Shown: one piece after another, positions 7,429 through 15,825 of the stretch
How positions within the stretch are numbered: the first letter of the stretch is position 1
How the letters are laid out: every line of letters begins with the position of its first letter
From: Mucilaginibacter limnophilus
Lineage (GTDB): Bacteria > Bacteroidota > Bacteroidia > Sphingobacteriales > Sphingobacteriaceae
Length of the DNA stretch: 64,000 bases
Assembly (NCBI RefSeq): GCF_004005815.1
Contig: NZ_SACK01000002.1
Location: 744,001 to 808,000, forward strand
Direction: 5' to 3'
Notes under the pieces: model-generated
Seen by the model: only the letters and a program-made list of their open reading frames with translations
What the model was told of the DNA's origin: nothing
Databases searched by the model: none
Made by a program: the position numbers and the translations under genes

Positions 7429-9462
7429 ATGGATTTTAAGCTAACCTCTGAATATCAACCCACCGGCGACCAGCCCGGAGCCATAAAACAGCTTGTTGAG
7501 GGCGTTAACAACGGCGACGGATATCAAACACTTTTGGGTGTAACAGGCTCGGGTAAAACATTTACTATTGCCAACGTTATAGCTCAAACACAACGCCCTA
7601 CGCTCATACTTAGTCATAATAAAACACTTGCAGCACAGTTATACGGCGAGTTTAAGCAGTTCTTTCCCGAAAACGCGGTGAACTACTTTGTTTCATATTA
7701 CGATTATTACCAGCCGGAAGCATTTATACCAACTACTAATACTTATATTGAAAAAGATCTGCAGATAAACGACGAGATTGAAAAGTTGCGTCTTCGCACT
7801 ACTTCAGCATTGATGTCGGGCAGGCGGGACGTTATCGTTGTGTCGTCAATTTCGTGTATTTATGGTATGGGTAACCCTGAGGATTTTCAGGCATCGGTAT
7901 TTAAATTTGCCGTAGGCACTAAGATCAGCCGCAATGCTTTTTTGCATCGCCTGGTAGAAATATTATACGCCCGCACCACTGCTGATTTTAAGCGCGGTAC
8001 TTTCCGCGTAAAAGGGGATACGGTGGATATTTTCCCTGCCTATCTTGATTACGCTTACCGTATTTCATTTTTTGGCGATGAGATTGAAGAATTAAGCGCC
8101 TTCGATATTACTACCGGTAAAACTGTCGAAAAAATGATGCATATGGTGGTGTACCCGGCTAACCTGTACGTTGCCCCGCGCGAACGTTTCCAGCAGTCGA
8201 TATGGGCCATACAGCACGAACTTGAAGTACGTAAGAACCAGTTTTTGGAAGATAAACGCTTTTTAGAAGCCAAGCGCCTTGAAGAACGTGTTAACTACGA
8301 TCTGGAAATGATACGTGAACTAGGGTATTGTTCAGGCATTGAAAACTACTCAAGGTTTTTTGACGGCCGGGAACCCGGCGCACGCCCTTTCTGTTTGTTA
8401 GACTATTTTCCTGATGATTACCTGATGGTGATTGACGAAAGCCACGTTACAGTACCGCAGATACGCGCCATGTACGGCGGCGACAGGTCGCGGAAGATAT
8501 CGTTAGTTGACTATGGTTTCCGGCTTCCGGCTGCGCTGGATAACCGTCCGCTCAACTTTCAGGAGTTTGAGCGCCTTGCGCCACAAACTATTTATGTGAG
8601 CGCCACCCCTGGTGATTTTGAACTGGAAAAGTCAGAAGGTGTGGTAGTTGAGCAGGTGATACGCCCAACAGGGTTGCTTGATCCTGTGATCGATATCCGC
8701 CCGGTAATTAATCAGGTGGATGACTTGCTGGACGAGGTAGACCAAACCATTAAACAAGGTGACCGTGTACTGGTAACCACCCTTACCAAACGCATGGCCG
8801 AAGAACTGGCCAAGTACATGGATAAGCTGGGTATCAAGGTGCGTTACATCCACTCGGAAGTAAAAACTCTTGAGCGGGTTGAGATACTGCGTGGCTTGCG
8901 TTTAGGGGAGTTTGACGTATTGATAGGTATCAACCTTCTGCGTGAGGGTTTGGACTTACCGGAAGTGTCATTAGTAGCAATTCTGGATGCCGATAAGGAA
9001 GGCTTCCTGCGGTCTGAGCGTTCGCTTATACAAACCATTGGCCGTGCCGCCCGTAACGACCGTGGCCGGGTGATCATGTATGCCGATACGATAACCGAAT
9101 CGATGCAGATCACCATTGACGAAACCAATCGCCGCCGCGAAAAACAGATAGCTTATAATACCGAACATGGCATTGTACCAAGAACGGTAGGTAAATCTCG
9201 TGAGGCCATTATCGAGCAAACCTCGGTTGTTGATTTTAAAGGCGGTGTGCAAAAAGCTTACGTTGAAAACGAGGCAATCACCATTGCCGCCGACCCGATT
9301 GTACAGTACATGAGCAAACCGGATTTGAAAAAGTCAATTGACAATACCCGTAAAGATATGGTTGCCGCCGCCAAAAACATGGACTTCCTGCTGGCTGCCA
9401 AGCTTCGTGATGAAATGTTTGCCTTGGAAAAGATGATGGAAGAAAGGTTTGGAAGTAAGTAA
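7429..9462 (+). CDS. uvrB: UvrABC excinuclease subunit B
   Basis: 677 residues, full length for UvrB. The Walker A motif GVTGSGKT is at residues 37-44. The damage-probing beta-hairpin region is YYDYYQPEAFIP with TNTYIEKD, Walker B is VIDESH, and helicase motifs V and VI are visible (GINLLREGLDLPEVSLV, QTIGRAARN). The C-terminal UVR domain (AAKNMDFLLAAKLRDEM) binds UvrC. UvrB receives damaged DNA from UvrA and, with UvrC, makes the dual incision of nucleotide excision repair. The ATG at 7429 is fixed by the conserved N-terminus FKLTSEYQPTGDQP. Two small membrane-protein genes and yfhO follow on the same strand, but repeats separate them from uvrB. Confidence 0.98.
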   Translation: MDFKLTSEYQPTGDQPGAIKQLVEGVNNGDGYQTLLGVTGSGKTFTIANVIAQTQRPTLILSHNKTLAAQLYGEFKQFFPENAVNYFVSYYDYYQPEAFIPTTNTYIEKDLQINDEIEKLRLRTTSALMSGRRDVIVVSSISCIYGMGNPEDFQASVFKFAVGTKISRNAFLHRLVEILYARTTADFKRGTFRVKGDTVDIFPAYLDYAYRISFFGDEIEELSAFDITTGKTVEKMMHMVVYPANLYVAPRERFQQSIWAIQHELEVRKNQFLEDKRFLEAKRLEERVNYDLEMIRELGYCSGIENYSRFFDGREPGARPFCLLDYFPDDYLMVIDESHVTVPQIRAMYGGDRSRKISLVDYGFRLPAALDNRPLNFQEFERLAPQTIYVSATPGDFELEKSEGVVVEQVIRPTGLLDPVIDIRPVINQVDDLLDEVDQTIKQGDRVLVTTLTKRMAEELAKYMDKLGIKVRYIHSEVKTLERVEILRGLRLGEFDVLIGINLLREGLDLPEVSLVAILDADKEGFLRSERSLIQTIGRAARNDRGRVIMYADTITESMQITIDETNRRREKQIAYNTEHGIVPRTVGKSREAIIEQTSVVDFKGGVQKAYVENEAITIAADPIVQYMSKPDLKKSIDNTRKDMVAAAKNMDFLLAAKLRDEMFALEKMMEERFGSK

Positions 9463-9569
9463 ACCTCTCCCTAAATCCCTCTCCAAAGGAGAGGGATTTG
9501 AGTTATTCGTCATCTCTCATGCAAATACAATATGCCCTATGAGATCCCGAAACAAGTTCGGGATGACGT
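9463..9569. repeat. Two intergenic repeats: CCCTCTCC hairpin and family B unit
   Basis: Directly after uvrB, CCTCTCCCTAAATCCCTCTCC is followed by GGAGAGGG, giving a short hairpin (to 9494). At 9540-9569 a family B palindrome reads GAGATCCCGAAACAAG then TTCGGGATGACG. Either could act as a uvrB terminator. Confidence 0.65.
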
Positions 9570-9630
9570 ATCACCTTTACGTCAAAAACCGGCTTCCTAT
9601 CATAACCAAACTTTTTTAGCGTTAATAACT

Positions 9631-9638
9631 TATATTTG
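9631..9638 (+). promoter_or_regulatory. Putative -7 box upstream of the DUF4834 gene
   Basis: TATATTTG is an exact TAnnTTTG match, 20 nt before the ATG at 9659. No clear -33 box was found. Confidence 0.45.
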
Positions 9639-9658
9639 TACGCTTAATTCATAATCAA

Positions 9659-9919
9659 ATGGCATTGATCCGTTTTCTGCTTATTTCAATAGCAGTATTA
9701 TATATTTTTCGTGTAGTAGCACGTCTGCTGCTGCCTATGTTTTTTCAAACTATTGTTAAAAAGGCTCAACAGCAACAACAGCATAATCCTTACAACAACT
9801 ACCAGCAGCAACGCAAACCTGAAGGTACTGTGAAGGTTGATTATGTTCCGGAAGGAAAACGGTCACAGGTGCCCGATACAGAAGGTGAGTTTGTAGAGTA
9901 CGAAGAGATAAAGAAATAA
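9659..9919 (+). CDS. DUF4834-type small membrane protein
   Basis: 86 residues. One N-terminal membrane segment (ALIRFLLISIAVLYIF, about residues 2-25) is followed by a glutamine/asparagine-rich linker (KKAQQQQQHNPYNNYQQQ), then a short acidic tail ending EFVEYEEIKK with a preceding VDYVPEGK motif. This is the layout of the DUF4834 family of Bacteroidota, whose function is unknown. It is probably anchored in the inner membrane with the tail in the cytoplasm. The next small membrane-protein gene starts 10 nt downstream, suggesting a two-gene unit. The family call is from memory of the motif. Confidence 0.7.
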   Translation: MALIRFLLISIAVLYIFRVVARLLLPMFFQTIVKKAQQQQQHNPYNNYQQQRKPEGTVKVDYVPEGKRSQVPDTEGEFVEYEEIKK

Positions 9920-9929
9920 TTGTTACAGG

Positions 9930-10226
9930 ATGATTCCCGAAGAGTTTTATAAACGCCGCCCCAGGCATAACAATACTCCTGAAACAACTCTGCTTATTAT
10001 TACCAACTTTGTGGTGTTTGCGGTGGCTACGCAGCTATTTGCCATGTGCGACACCATTAACAAATTTTACTGGATTGTACTTGGCTGCCTGCTGTTATAC
10101 AACTTTTTTGTGATCAGTAAAAACCGCGAAGAGTTTGATAAACCCCGACTTATAGCGTTTGTATTAAGTATTGTAGCCCTTATAGGTTTGTTCTTTTTGA
10201 TGCGTACCCGTGCAGGCAATTGCTAA
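9930..10226 (+). CDS. Small hypothetical membrane protein (three predicted TM segments)
   Basis: 98 residues, family not recognised. The N-terminus is charged (MIPEEFYKRRPRHNN). Three hydrophobic stretches follow: LLIITNFVVFAVATQLFA (about 20-38), FYWIVLGCLLLYNFFVI (about 46-62) and LIAFVLSIVALIGLFFLM (about 74-91). It ends with a short basic tail. It starts 10 nt after the DUF4834-type gene and is probably co-transcribed with it. No catalytic motif is visible. Confidence 0.7.
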   Translation: MIPEEFYKRRPRHNNTPETTLLIITNFVVFAVATQLFAMCDTINKFYWIVLGCLLLYNFFVISKNREEFDKPRLIAFVLSIVALIGLFFLMRTRAGNC

Positions 10227-10270
10227 CCAAAGCTTTAAAAAACTTTAATTTCTATTCCCGCCCAAATTTT

Positions 10271-10278
10271 TATTTTTG
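10271..10278 (+). promoter_or_regulatory. Putative -7 box of the yfhO-like gene
   Basis: TATTTTTG is an exact TAnnTTTG match, 24 nt before the ATG at 10303. No strong -33 box was seen. Confidence 0.45.
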
Positions 10279-10302
10279 AAGATTATCATTTAAACTATTC
10301 TG

Positions 10303-12786
10303 ATGAATAACTGGTTCAAGCGCAATAGCGTGCATTTTGCTGTAATAGCTGTTTTTATTGTTATCTCCTTCGCTTACGTTTTTAGTCCCCTAATACAAGG
10401 CAAAGCATTATATCAGCATGATGTAATGCAGGCGCAGGGTTCACAAAAAGAAATAATGGACGTAAAGGCTAAAACCGGCAAAGCCCCTTTATGGACCAAC
10501 AGCATGTTTGGTGGTATGCCTGCTTACCAGATATGGGCACAATATCCCTCAAACATTACTACGCACATTATAACAGTTGTTACAACCGTATTTCCTAACC
10601 CGGTTGGTACCATTTTGCTTTATTTGCTTGGCGCATATATGCTACTATCGGTATTGCGTATAACCCCCTGGGCAGCTGCAGCAGGAGCTATAGCGTTCGC
10701 TTTTTCATCATACAACTTTATTATAATAAATGCAGGGCACGCCAACCAGGCGCTGGCTATAGCTTTCTTCGCACCAATTTTAGCAGGCATTATTTTGGCG
10801 CTGCGCGGAAAATATCTGTTAGGCGCGTCGCTAACTGCTTTGTTTCTTGCGCTTGAAATACGCTCTAACCACTTGCAAATGACATATTACCTGATGATAT
10901 CGATTTTGTTATTGGTTGGGTTTGAGCTTTATCGTTTCATCAAAGAAAATAAATTACAACCCTTCCTAAAATCAATAGGATATCTTGCTGCTGCTACTGT
11001 ATTAGCTATAGCTGTTAATGCCGGCAGTCTTTGGACAACTTATGAATATGGTAAAGAAACCACTCGTGGTCAATCAAACTTAACCAAACATACTAATGAA
11101 CCGGCCGCAGGGCTCGACAGGGATTACGCCTTCGCCTGGAGCCAAGGCATAAGCGAATGCTTTACTTTCCTGATTCCTAATGCTTATGGCGGCGAATCGG
11201 GTACCGATGCCTTGGGCACCGGCTCACATATTGCAAAGGTTTTTGAAGACAGACAGGTACCTGCCGATCAGGCTGAAGCTTATGTTCATCAGCTTGGTTT
11301 CTCAACATACTGGGGCGAAAAAACGTTTACGGGGGGGCCGTTTTACTTTGGGGCGGGTGTTTGCTTTTTGTTTATACTGGGTTTGCTTATAGTTCGGGGT
11401 TCTGTTAAATGGTGGCTGCTGGCCACAGTTGTTTTAACCATGCTGCTTTCATTTGGCAAATTTTTCACTCCGCTTAACTATTTCTTTTTTGATTACGTGC
11501 CCTTGTACAACAAGTTCCGCGCGGTTGAATCAATACTTGCTGTTGCAGGTTTGTGTTTCCCGCTATTAGCGTTTTTAGCTGTGCAGGAAATACTTCGTAA
11601 CGAGGATAAAAAATTCATCTTTAACAAAGCCAAAATAGCATTATACATTACAGGCGGCATCAGCTTGCTGTTTATATTGTTGCCTGATATGATACTAAGC
11701 TTTAAAGCGCCGAATCATCAACAAAGTATCGATAGCCTTACACGTGCTTTAAATAATGATGCAACTTTTGCCAACAGCCTGGTAAATGCATTGGTGCAGG
11801 ATCGTATTGCGCTTGCCCGCCATGATGCTATACGTTCGCTAATATTTATCATAGTTGTTTTTGGACTGATATGGGCGTATCTGAACAACAAACTTAATGC
11901 TACGTTAGTATCGCTATTGTTTGTAGTTGTTACTCTTGCTGATATGTGGACTGTAGATAAGCGTTTTCTTAACGACAGTAAATTTATCGCCAAAGAAGAT
12001 TATAAAGAACCTGTAAAACCGCGTGAGATTGATCAGATGATATTACGTGACCCTGATCCGCATTTCCGGGTGTTCGACCTTAGCATGGGCAATCCGTTCC
12101 AAAATGCAGCAACATCTTTCTTTTATAAAAGCATTGGCGGTTACCATGCCGCTAAACTTAAACGTTTTGACGAATTGATTGACATGCAATTCAGCAAAAG
12201 CATCAATCATGATGTGTTGGATATGCTTAATGTTAAGTATGTTATATCAACCGATGAAAAGGGTCAGGCCCGTATGCAAAATAATGGCACCGCCTGCGGA
12301 AACGCGTGGTTTGTGCAAAGTGTAAAATTTGCTAAAAATGCCGATGAGGAAATGCAGGCCATCAGCAGTTTTGACCCTAAAAATGAAGCGATTGTTGATC
12401 AGCGATATAAAAACTTTATCACTGAGAAAGGTGTAGCTCCTGCTGCAGGCGGTTCGATAAAACTGGTAAGCTATAATCCTGAACACATGGTGTACGAAAG
12501 CGGTTCAACCGCATCGCAGATAGCTGTTTTTTCAGAGATATATTATGATAAAGGCTGGAAGATGTTGATTGACGGCGAAGAGAAACCATATTTCCGGGCC
12601 GATTATTTGTTACGTGCCGCTCAAATTCCGGTAGGTAATCACAAAATTGAATTCATCTTTCATCCAAATTCATATTATGCCGGTGAAAAAATATCGCTTG
12701 CCGGTTCAATATTGCTGGTACTGGCATTAGGCGGTGCCGCATATGTAGAAAATCGTAAGAAAGGTGGAGAAAAGAAAACCGTTTAA
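10303..12786 (+). CDS. YfhO family polytopic membrane protein (GT-C-like)
   Basis: 827 residues with about a dozen hydrophobic segments from residue 13 to about 540, then a large soluble C-terminal domain and a last membrane helix near 795-815 (ISLAGSILLVLALGGAAYV). Landmarks include NSMFGGMPAYQIWAQYP in the first periplasmic loop, the HANQALAIAFF segment and a C-terminal FSEIYYDKGWKMLIDGEE block, all typical of the YfhO/GT-C-like family in Bacteroidota. Some Gram-positive YfhO proteins add sugars to teichoic acids from undecaprenyl-phosphate-linked donors. By analogy this one may glycosylate an envelope polymer or protein, but that is inference. A perfect palindrome follows the stop codon as terminator. 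Confidence 0.85.
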   Translation: MNNWFKRNSVHFAVIAVFIVISFAYVFSPLIQGKALYQHDVMQAQGSQKEIMDVKAKTGKAPLWTNSMFGGMPAYQIWAQYPSNITTHIITVVTTVFPNPVGTILLYLLGAYMLLSVLRITPWAAAAGAIAFAFSSYNFIIINAGHANQALAIAFFAPILAGIILALRGKYLLGASLTALFLALEIRSNHLQMTYYLMISILLLVGFELYRFIKENKLQPFLKSIGYLAAATVLAIAVNAGSLWTTYEYGKETTRGQSNLTKHTNEPAAGLDRDYAFAWSQGISECFTFLIPNAYGGESGTDALGTGSHIAKVFEDRQVPADQAEAYVHQLGFSTYWGEKTFTGGPFYFGAGVCFLFILGLLIVRGSVKWWLLATVVLTMLLSFGKFFTPLNYFFFDYVPLYNKFRAVESILAVAGLCFPLLAFLAVQEILRNEDKKFIFNKAKIALYITGGISLLFILLPDMILSFKAPNHQQSIDSLTRALNNDATFANSLVNALVQDRIALARHDAIRSLIFIIVVFGLIWAYLNNKLNATLVSLLFVVVTLADMWTVDKRFLNDSKFIAKEDYKEPVKPREIDQMILRDPDPHFRVFDLSMGNPFQNAATSFFYKSIGGYHAAKLKRFDELIDMQFSKSINHDVLDMLNVKYVISTDEKGQARMQNNGTACGNAWFVQSVKFAKNADEEMQAISSFDPKNEAIVDQRYKNFITEKGVAPAAGGSIKLVSYNPEHMVYESGSTASQIAVFSEIYYDKGWKMLIDGEEKPYFRADYLLRAAQIPVGNHKIEFIFHPNSYYAGEKISLAGSILLVLALGGAAYVENRKKGGEKKTV

Positions 12787-12796
12787 TGATGATATT

Positions 12797-12842
12797 CTAA
12801 ATAAAAAAGGCGATGAGTATACTCATCGCCTTTTTTATTTAG
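12797..12842. terminator. Perfect 46-nt palindrome, terminator after the yfhO-like gene
   Basis: The 23-nt arms are perfectly complementary without a mismatch. The core is GGCGATGAGTA/TACTCATCGCC, flanked by A6 on the left and T6 on the right. It can act on both strands and begins 10 nt after the stop codon. Confidence 0.9.
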
Positions 12843-12895
12843 TGATAGGTGTATTGAATTGACATTAGCGTAATAACCGTCATTTACAAATTATC

Positions 12896-12903
12896 TACCT
12901 TTG
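12896..12903 (+). promoter_or_regulatory. -7 box immediately before the HAD phosphatase gene
   Basis: TACCTTTG is an exact TAnnTTTG match ending 5 nt before the ATG at 12909, so the transcript should start at or next to the start codon. Confidence 0.5.
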
Positions 12904-12908
12904 CGCCA

Positions 12909-13622
12909 ATGAATACATCTACCACAGCAAAGAAATACAGCCATATATTTTTTGACCTTGACCATACTATATGGGATTTTGACAAGAACGCTGAAGAAAC
13001 ACTGCATGAGCTTTATATTACATATAAACTCGCCGACCTTGGCCTGCCTGCGGCAGATGCGTTTATAGAAACGTACACACGCAACAATCACCAGTTATGG
13101 GCACAATATCATGTTGGGAATATTAGTAAAGCCGAACTGCGGGAAACACGTTTTAAAAAGACTTTTATTGATTTAGGTGTAGAACCTGATTTGATGCCGC
13201 CAACGTTTGAAAACGAGTATGTACAACTGTGCCCAACAAAAACCAACCTGTTTCCGCACGCGCATGAAACCCTGCAATATTTACAAAGCAAGTACACGCT
13301 GCATCTAATCACTAACGGCTTTAAAGAATCAACCGAGCTTAAAACAGCCGGAACCAATATTACAGGTTATTTTAAAAACATTATTATATCCGAAACCATC
13401 GGCTACAATAAACCTGACCAGGCGATATTTGAACATGCTATAACCCTTGCAGGGTGCGACAAAAACGGCTGCCTGATGATAGGGGACAGTATTGAAGCCG
13501 ATATTCGCGGCGCTTTAAGCTATGGTATGGATGCGATTTATTTCAACCCCGCGGGATTGGAAAAGCCTAAGGATGTACCCGCGCAGATAAGCAGTTTGAA
13601 AGAATTAATGGAGTTGTTATAG
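12909..13622 (+). CDS. YjjG-type HAD phosphatase (noncanonical pyrimidine nucleotidase)
   Basis: 237 residues with all HAD motifs: motif I FFDLDHTIWDFD (nucleophile and general-acid aspartates), motif II LITNGF, the motif III lysine in NKPDQAIFEHA, and motif IV MIGDSIEADI. The alpha-helical cap after motif I and the LDHTIWDFDKNAEETL signature fit the YjjG/YfnB group, which dephosphorylates nucleoside 5'-monophosphates, including modified pyrimidines, as nucleotide-pool house-cleaning. Cytosolic, no signal peptide. Likely monocistronic: a strong terminator lies upstream and a convergent gene downstream. Confidence 0.85.
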   Translation: MNTSTTAKKYSHIFFDLDHTIWDFDKNAEETLHELYITYKLADLGLPAADAFIETYTRNNHQLWAQYHVGNISKAELRETRFKKTFIDLGVEPDLMPPTFENEYVQLCPTKTNLFPHAHETLQYLQSKYTLHLITNGFKESTELKTAGTNITGYFKNIIISETIGYNKPDQAIFEHAITLAGCDKNGCLMIGDSIEADIRGALSYGMDAIYFNPAGLEKPKDVPAQISSLKELMELL

Positions 13623-13624
13623 TA

Positions 13625-13745
13625 CTTCTGTACGATAGCGAAGTATCGGATCTATTGTCGATAAATGTTTAGTTCTTCAACATGACAATGGTTATTCTGT
13701 CATTCTGAGCGATAGCGAAGAATCTATTCGCCGATGGATGTTTGA
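13625..13745. repeat. Degenerate direct repeat (family D) at a convergent junction
   Basis: Two similar units in the same orientation, ACGATAGCGAAGTATC near 13633 and GCGATAGCGAAGAATC near 13708, each run on into TATT...CGAT..ATGTTT. The second is preceded by TGTCATTCTGA, like the start of families A and B. The element fills the gap between the HAD gene and the DUF3109 gene. Confidence 0.65.
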
Positions 13746-13767
13746 ACAGCATGGTAATGAAGCAAAT

Positions 13768-14331
13768 TTACATCATCTCTACAGCCTCTTCCAATTCTTT
13801 ATACCATTCTTCGCCGTATTTGCGAATAAGCGGCGCTTTCAGAAATTCGTGTACATGCACTTTTAATTCATCGCCAAATGAACAGGCAGGGCTGCAAATA
13901 CTCCAGCGGTCATAATGTAATACATCAAATTCAGGGTAGTTAGTAACCCGGATAGGGTAGAGGTGGCATGAAATAGGTTTTTTCCAGTCGACCTCACCAG
14001 CTTCCCAAGCCTTTTCAATAGCACATTTGGTAATGCCGTTTTCCCAGGTTACATAAGCGCACTCTTTGTTAGTATCAACGCAGGGAGTAGTGTAATCGCC
14101 TTCAAAGTCGGTAACATAAGTGCCTTCTTTCTCAATAGTAGCAATGCCTTTTTCGGTCATGTAAGGCTTTACCTTCGGGTATATCTCATCAAGTATGGCA
14201 AGTTCATTATGAGCCAGTGGCGCGCCTGAATCACCCTCAATACAGCATGCGCCTTTGCACTTGTTCAGGTTACAAACAAAATTCTCTCTAATCACATCCT
14301 CGTGCACCAGCACACTGCCAACTTCAATCAT
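13768..14331 (-). CDS. DUF3109 family cysteine-rich protein
   Basis: 187 residues with many conserved cysteines: CNLNKCKGACC near the N-terminus (about 20-30), CVDTNKEC and TKCAIEKAWE mid-protein, CHLYPIR and CSPACSFG later. The spacing resembles YkgJ-like proteins that may bind a zinc or iron-sulfur centre, and PISCHLYPIR is typical of DUF3109. The reaction is not known. There is no signal peptide. It starts 8 nt after the stop of the DUF3108 gene, so the two are likely co-transcribed. Confidence 0.8.
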   Translation of the reverse strand: MIEVGSVLVHEDVIRENFVCNLNKCKGACCIEGDSGAPLAHNELAILDEIYPKVKPYMTEKGIATIEKEGTYVTDFEGDYTTPCVDTNKECAYVTWENGITKCAIEKAWEAGEVDWKKPISCHLYPIRVTNYPEFDVLHYDRWSICSPACSFGDELKVHVHEFLKAPLIRKYGEEWYKELEEAVEMM

Positions 14332-14339
14332 TATTTATT

Positions 14340-15116
14340 TTACTTCTTTACAGGATTTAACGGGTGTTTAAGCCCTTTGGCGCCGGTTAAGTCCATAGTT
14401 AAACTGCCAACTATAACTTCAACGTGCGCTTTAACAGGTATACGGTTACCATCATCAGTAACCCATAGCATCAATTTGCTGTTCTTTTTAAAAATCTTTC
14501 CGGGTATAATGGTCGGGTTAAATTTAAGGCAGTTAAACGTACCCATTGAGCATTTCACCTTTTCTTTACCTAAATAAGTTACCGTCAGGTTATGTATGCC
14601 ATCTTCCAGAAAGTAAGGCATAGTTATCGTTTCGCCTACTTTTACGTTTGATATATCAAGTGAGCGTGCATAATAGTATGCCGATACAAAATCAAATACC
14701 TTGCCCTCAAAAGTAAACTCGCCTTTTTCGGCTTTTAACTTGCCCTCCGCCTGGTTAAAGGTCACTTTATCGGTATGTTTCCAGCTGCCCTCGCGGCGGT
14801 TCTCGCTGTAAAAATAAGGCAGCAGGGTGCTTTTATCAATATAGCTGTCGTACCGGTTGCGCACCTTGTAAAATACATCAAACGTACCGGCGGTTTTGCC
14901 TTCGGCTACTATTTGTAAAGCTGGTTTGCCGCCAAATTTGGTGGCGCTTTCCTGTACCCTTAAATTAGCTTCGGCAGCTGTAAAAATACCATATTTCAAT
15001 TTATAGCTTAGCTGCTCACCTGCACCAAATACCGGGTTATCAACATGATCCAACGTTTGTGAAAAGCCCGTTAATGCCGATGCTAAAAATATGATGCTTA
15101 AAAAAAAATTTCTCAT
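14340..15116 (-). CDS. DUF3108 domain exported protein
   Basis: 258 residues. The signal peptide RNFFLSIIFLASALTGFSQ ends near residue 20. The mature protein begins with a beta-rich domain in which GEQLSYKLKYGIFTAAEANL is the hallmark opening of DUF3108. Later blocks (VRNRYDSYID, FVSAYYYARSLD, VTYLGKEKVKCSMGTFNC) fit the same family. The predicted location is the periplasm or outer membrane. DUF3108 proteins are often near envelope genes, but no activity is established that I can state. Co-transcription with the downstream DUF3109 gene is likely (8-nt gap). Confidence 0.8.
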   Translation of the reverse strand: MRNFFLSIIFLASALTGFSQTLDHVDNPVFGAGEQLSYKLKYGIFTAAEANLRVQESATKFGGKPALQIVAEGKTAGTFDVFYKVRNRYDSYIDKSTLLPYFYSENRREGSWKHTDKVTFNQAEGKLKAEKGEFTFEGKVFDFVSAYYYARSLDISNVKVGETITMPYFLEDGIHNLTVTYLGKEKVKCSMGTFNCLKFNPTIIPGKIFKKNSKLMLWVTDDGNRIPVKAHVEVIVGSLTMDLTGAKGLKHPLNPVKK

Positions 15117-15201
15117 TTATGTTTATACTGTTTGCCATGTATTGACAATCAGTATAGTAAATAGTTTAATAAGGTTGATCATTGGTCATTTCGCTACGCT
15201 T

Positions 15202-15235
15202 GTCATTAGTCATTGTCTCAGTAATGACTAATGAC
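15202..15235. repeat. Perfect 13-bp hairpin between the DUF2480 and DUF3108 genes
   Basis: GTCATTAGTCATT (15202-15214) and AATGACTAATGAC (15223-15235) are perfect reverse complements with an 8-nt loop. A further GGTCATT copy lies at about 15184. There is no U-run, so it is called a repeat rather than a terminator. Confidence 0.75.
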
Positions 15236-15238
15236 CAC

Positions 15239-15757
15239 TCAGTCTTTCCTTTTATAAATAGGCACTGTTGAGCATGGTTCGCCAAACATCAGGCTTTTAG
15301 CTACAGGTGTTAGCCGTTTGGTTAGCTCAACGTAGGCTGATACAGGCACCGGTATATCACCACAACCTTTAATAACCAGCCGCTGATCACGGTATTTTTC
15401 TACCTCAAGGTTAGCGGTTATTGTTTTAACAAACAGCACGGTTTCCAACACATCGGCATCGCCAAAAACAACTTCTTTGGCATAAGGCGCCATGCGGTTG
15501 GCCAGCAGCATATAAGCCCATGCAGGTACTATAGCATCGGCAGTGCATGTTACGGCAACATACTTGTCCTGATATTGGCTCCAGTCATGTCCTTTTACAA
15601 ACTCCCTGAAATCTTTTTCTTTCAGAATAAGTCCATGAAAAAGGTTATCCTTTATATCGTACACCACACGTTCACCAGGCGTATAAAATTCAGCAGGGTC
15701 TAAAGTAACCAGGCCGCTTAATGCCACTTTGTTGATGATGTTTTCCTGTATTTCCAT
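15239..15757 (-). CDS. DUF2480 family protein
   Basis: 172 residues, cytosolic, no membrane segment. ALSGLVTLDPAEFY, GLILKEKDFREFVK, YVAVTCTADAIVPAWAYML and VIKGCGDIPVPVSAYVELT are the blocks I associate with DUF2480, a small conserved Bacteroidota family of unknown function. Two conserved cysteine contexts (VTCTADA and KGCGDIP) could bind a metal, but this is only a suggestion. The ppiD terminator lies just upstream, so it probably has its own promoter, not visible as an exact TAnnTTTG box. Confidence 0.8.
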   Translation of the reverse strand: MEIQENIINKVALSGLVTLDPAEFYTPGERVVYDIKDNLFHGLILKEKDFREFVKGHDWSQYQDKYVAVTCTADAIVPAWAYMLLANRMAPYAKEVVFGDADVLETVLFVKTITANLEVEKYRDQRLVIKGCGDIPVPVSAYVELTKRLTPVAKSLMFGEPCSTVPIYKRKD

Positions 15758-15774
15758 CTTACTTAAAATAAAAA

Positions 15775-15803
15775 ATCCGGGAACAGCGTAACCATTCCCG
15801 GAT
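15775..15803 (-). terminator. Terminator of the purQ-to-ppiD operon
   Basis: A 9-bp stem, ATCCGGGAA with TTCCCGGAT, has an 11-nt loop and is followed on the minus strand by a T-run (15771-15775 and beyond). It lies 22 nt past the stop of the PPIase gene. Confidence 0.85.
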
Positions 15804-15825
15804 GCAAAATTACTTTAAAATACTG

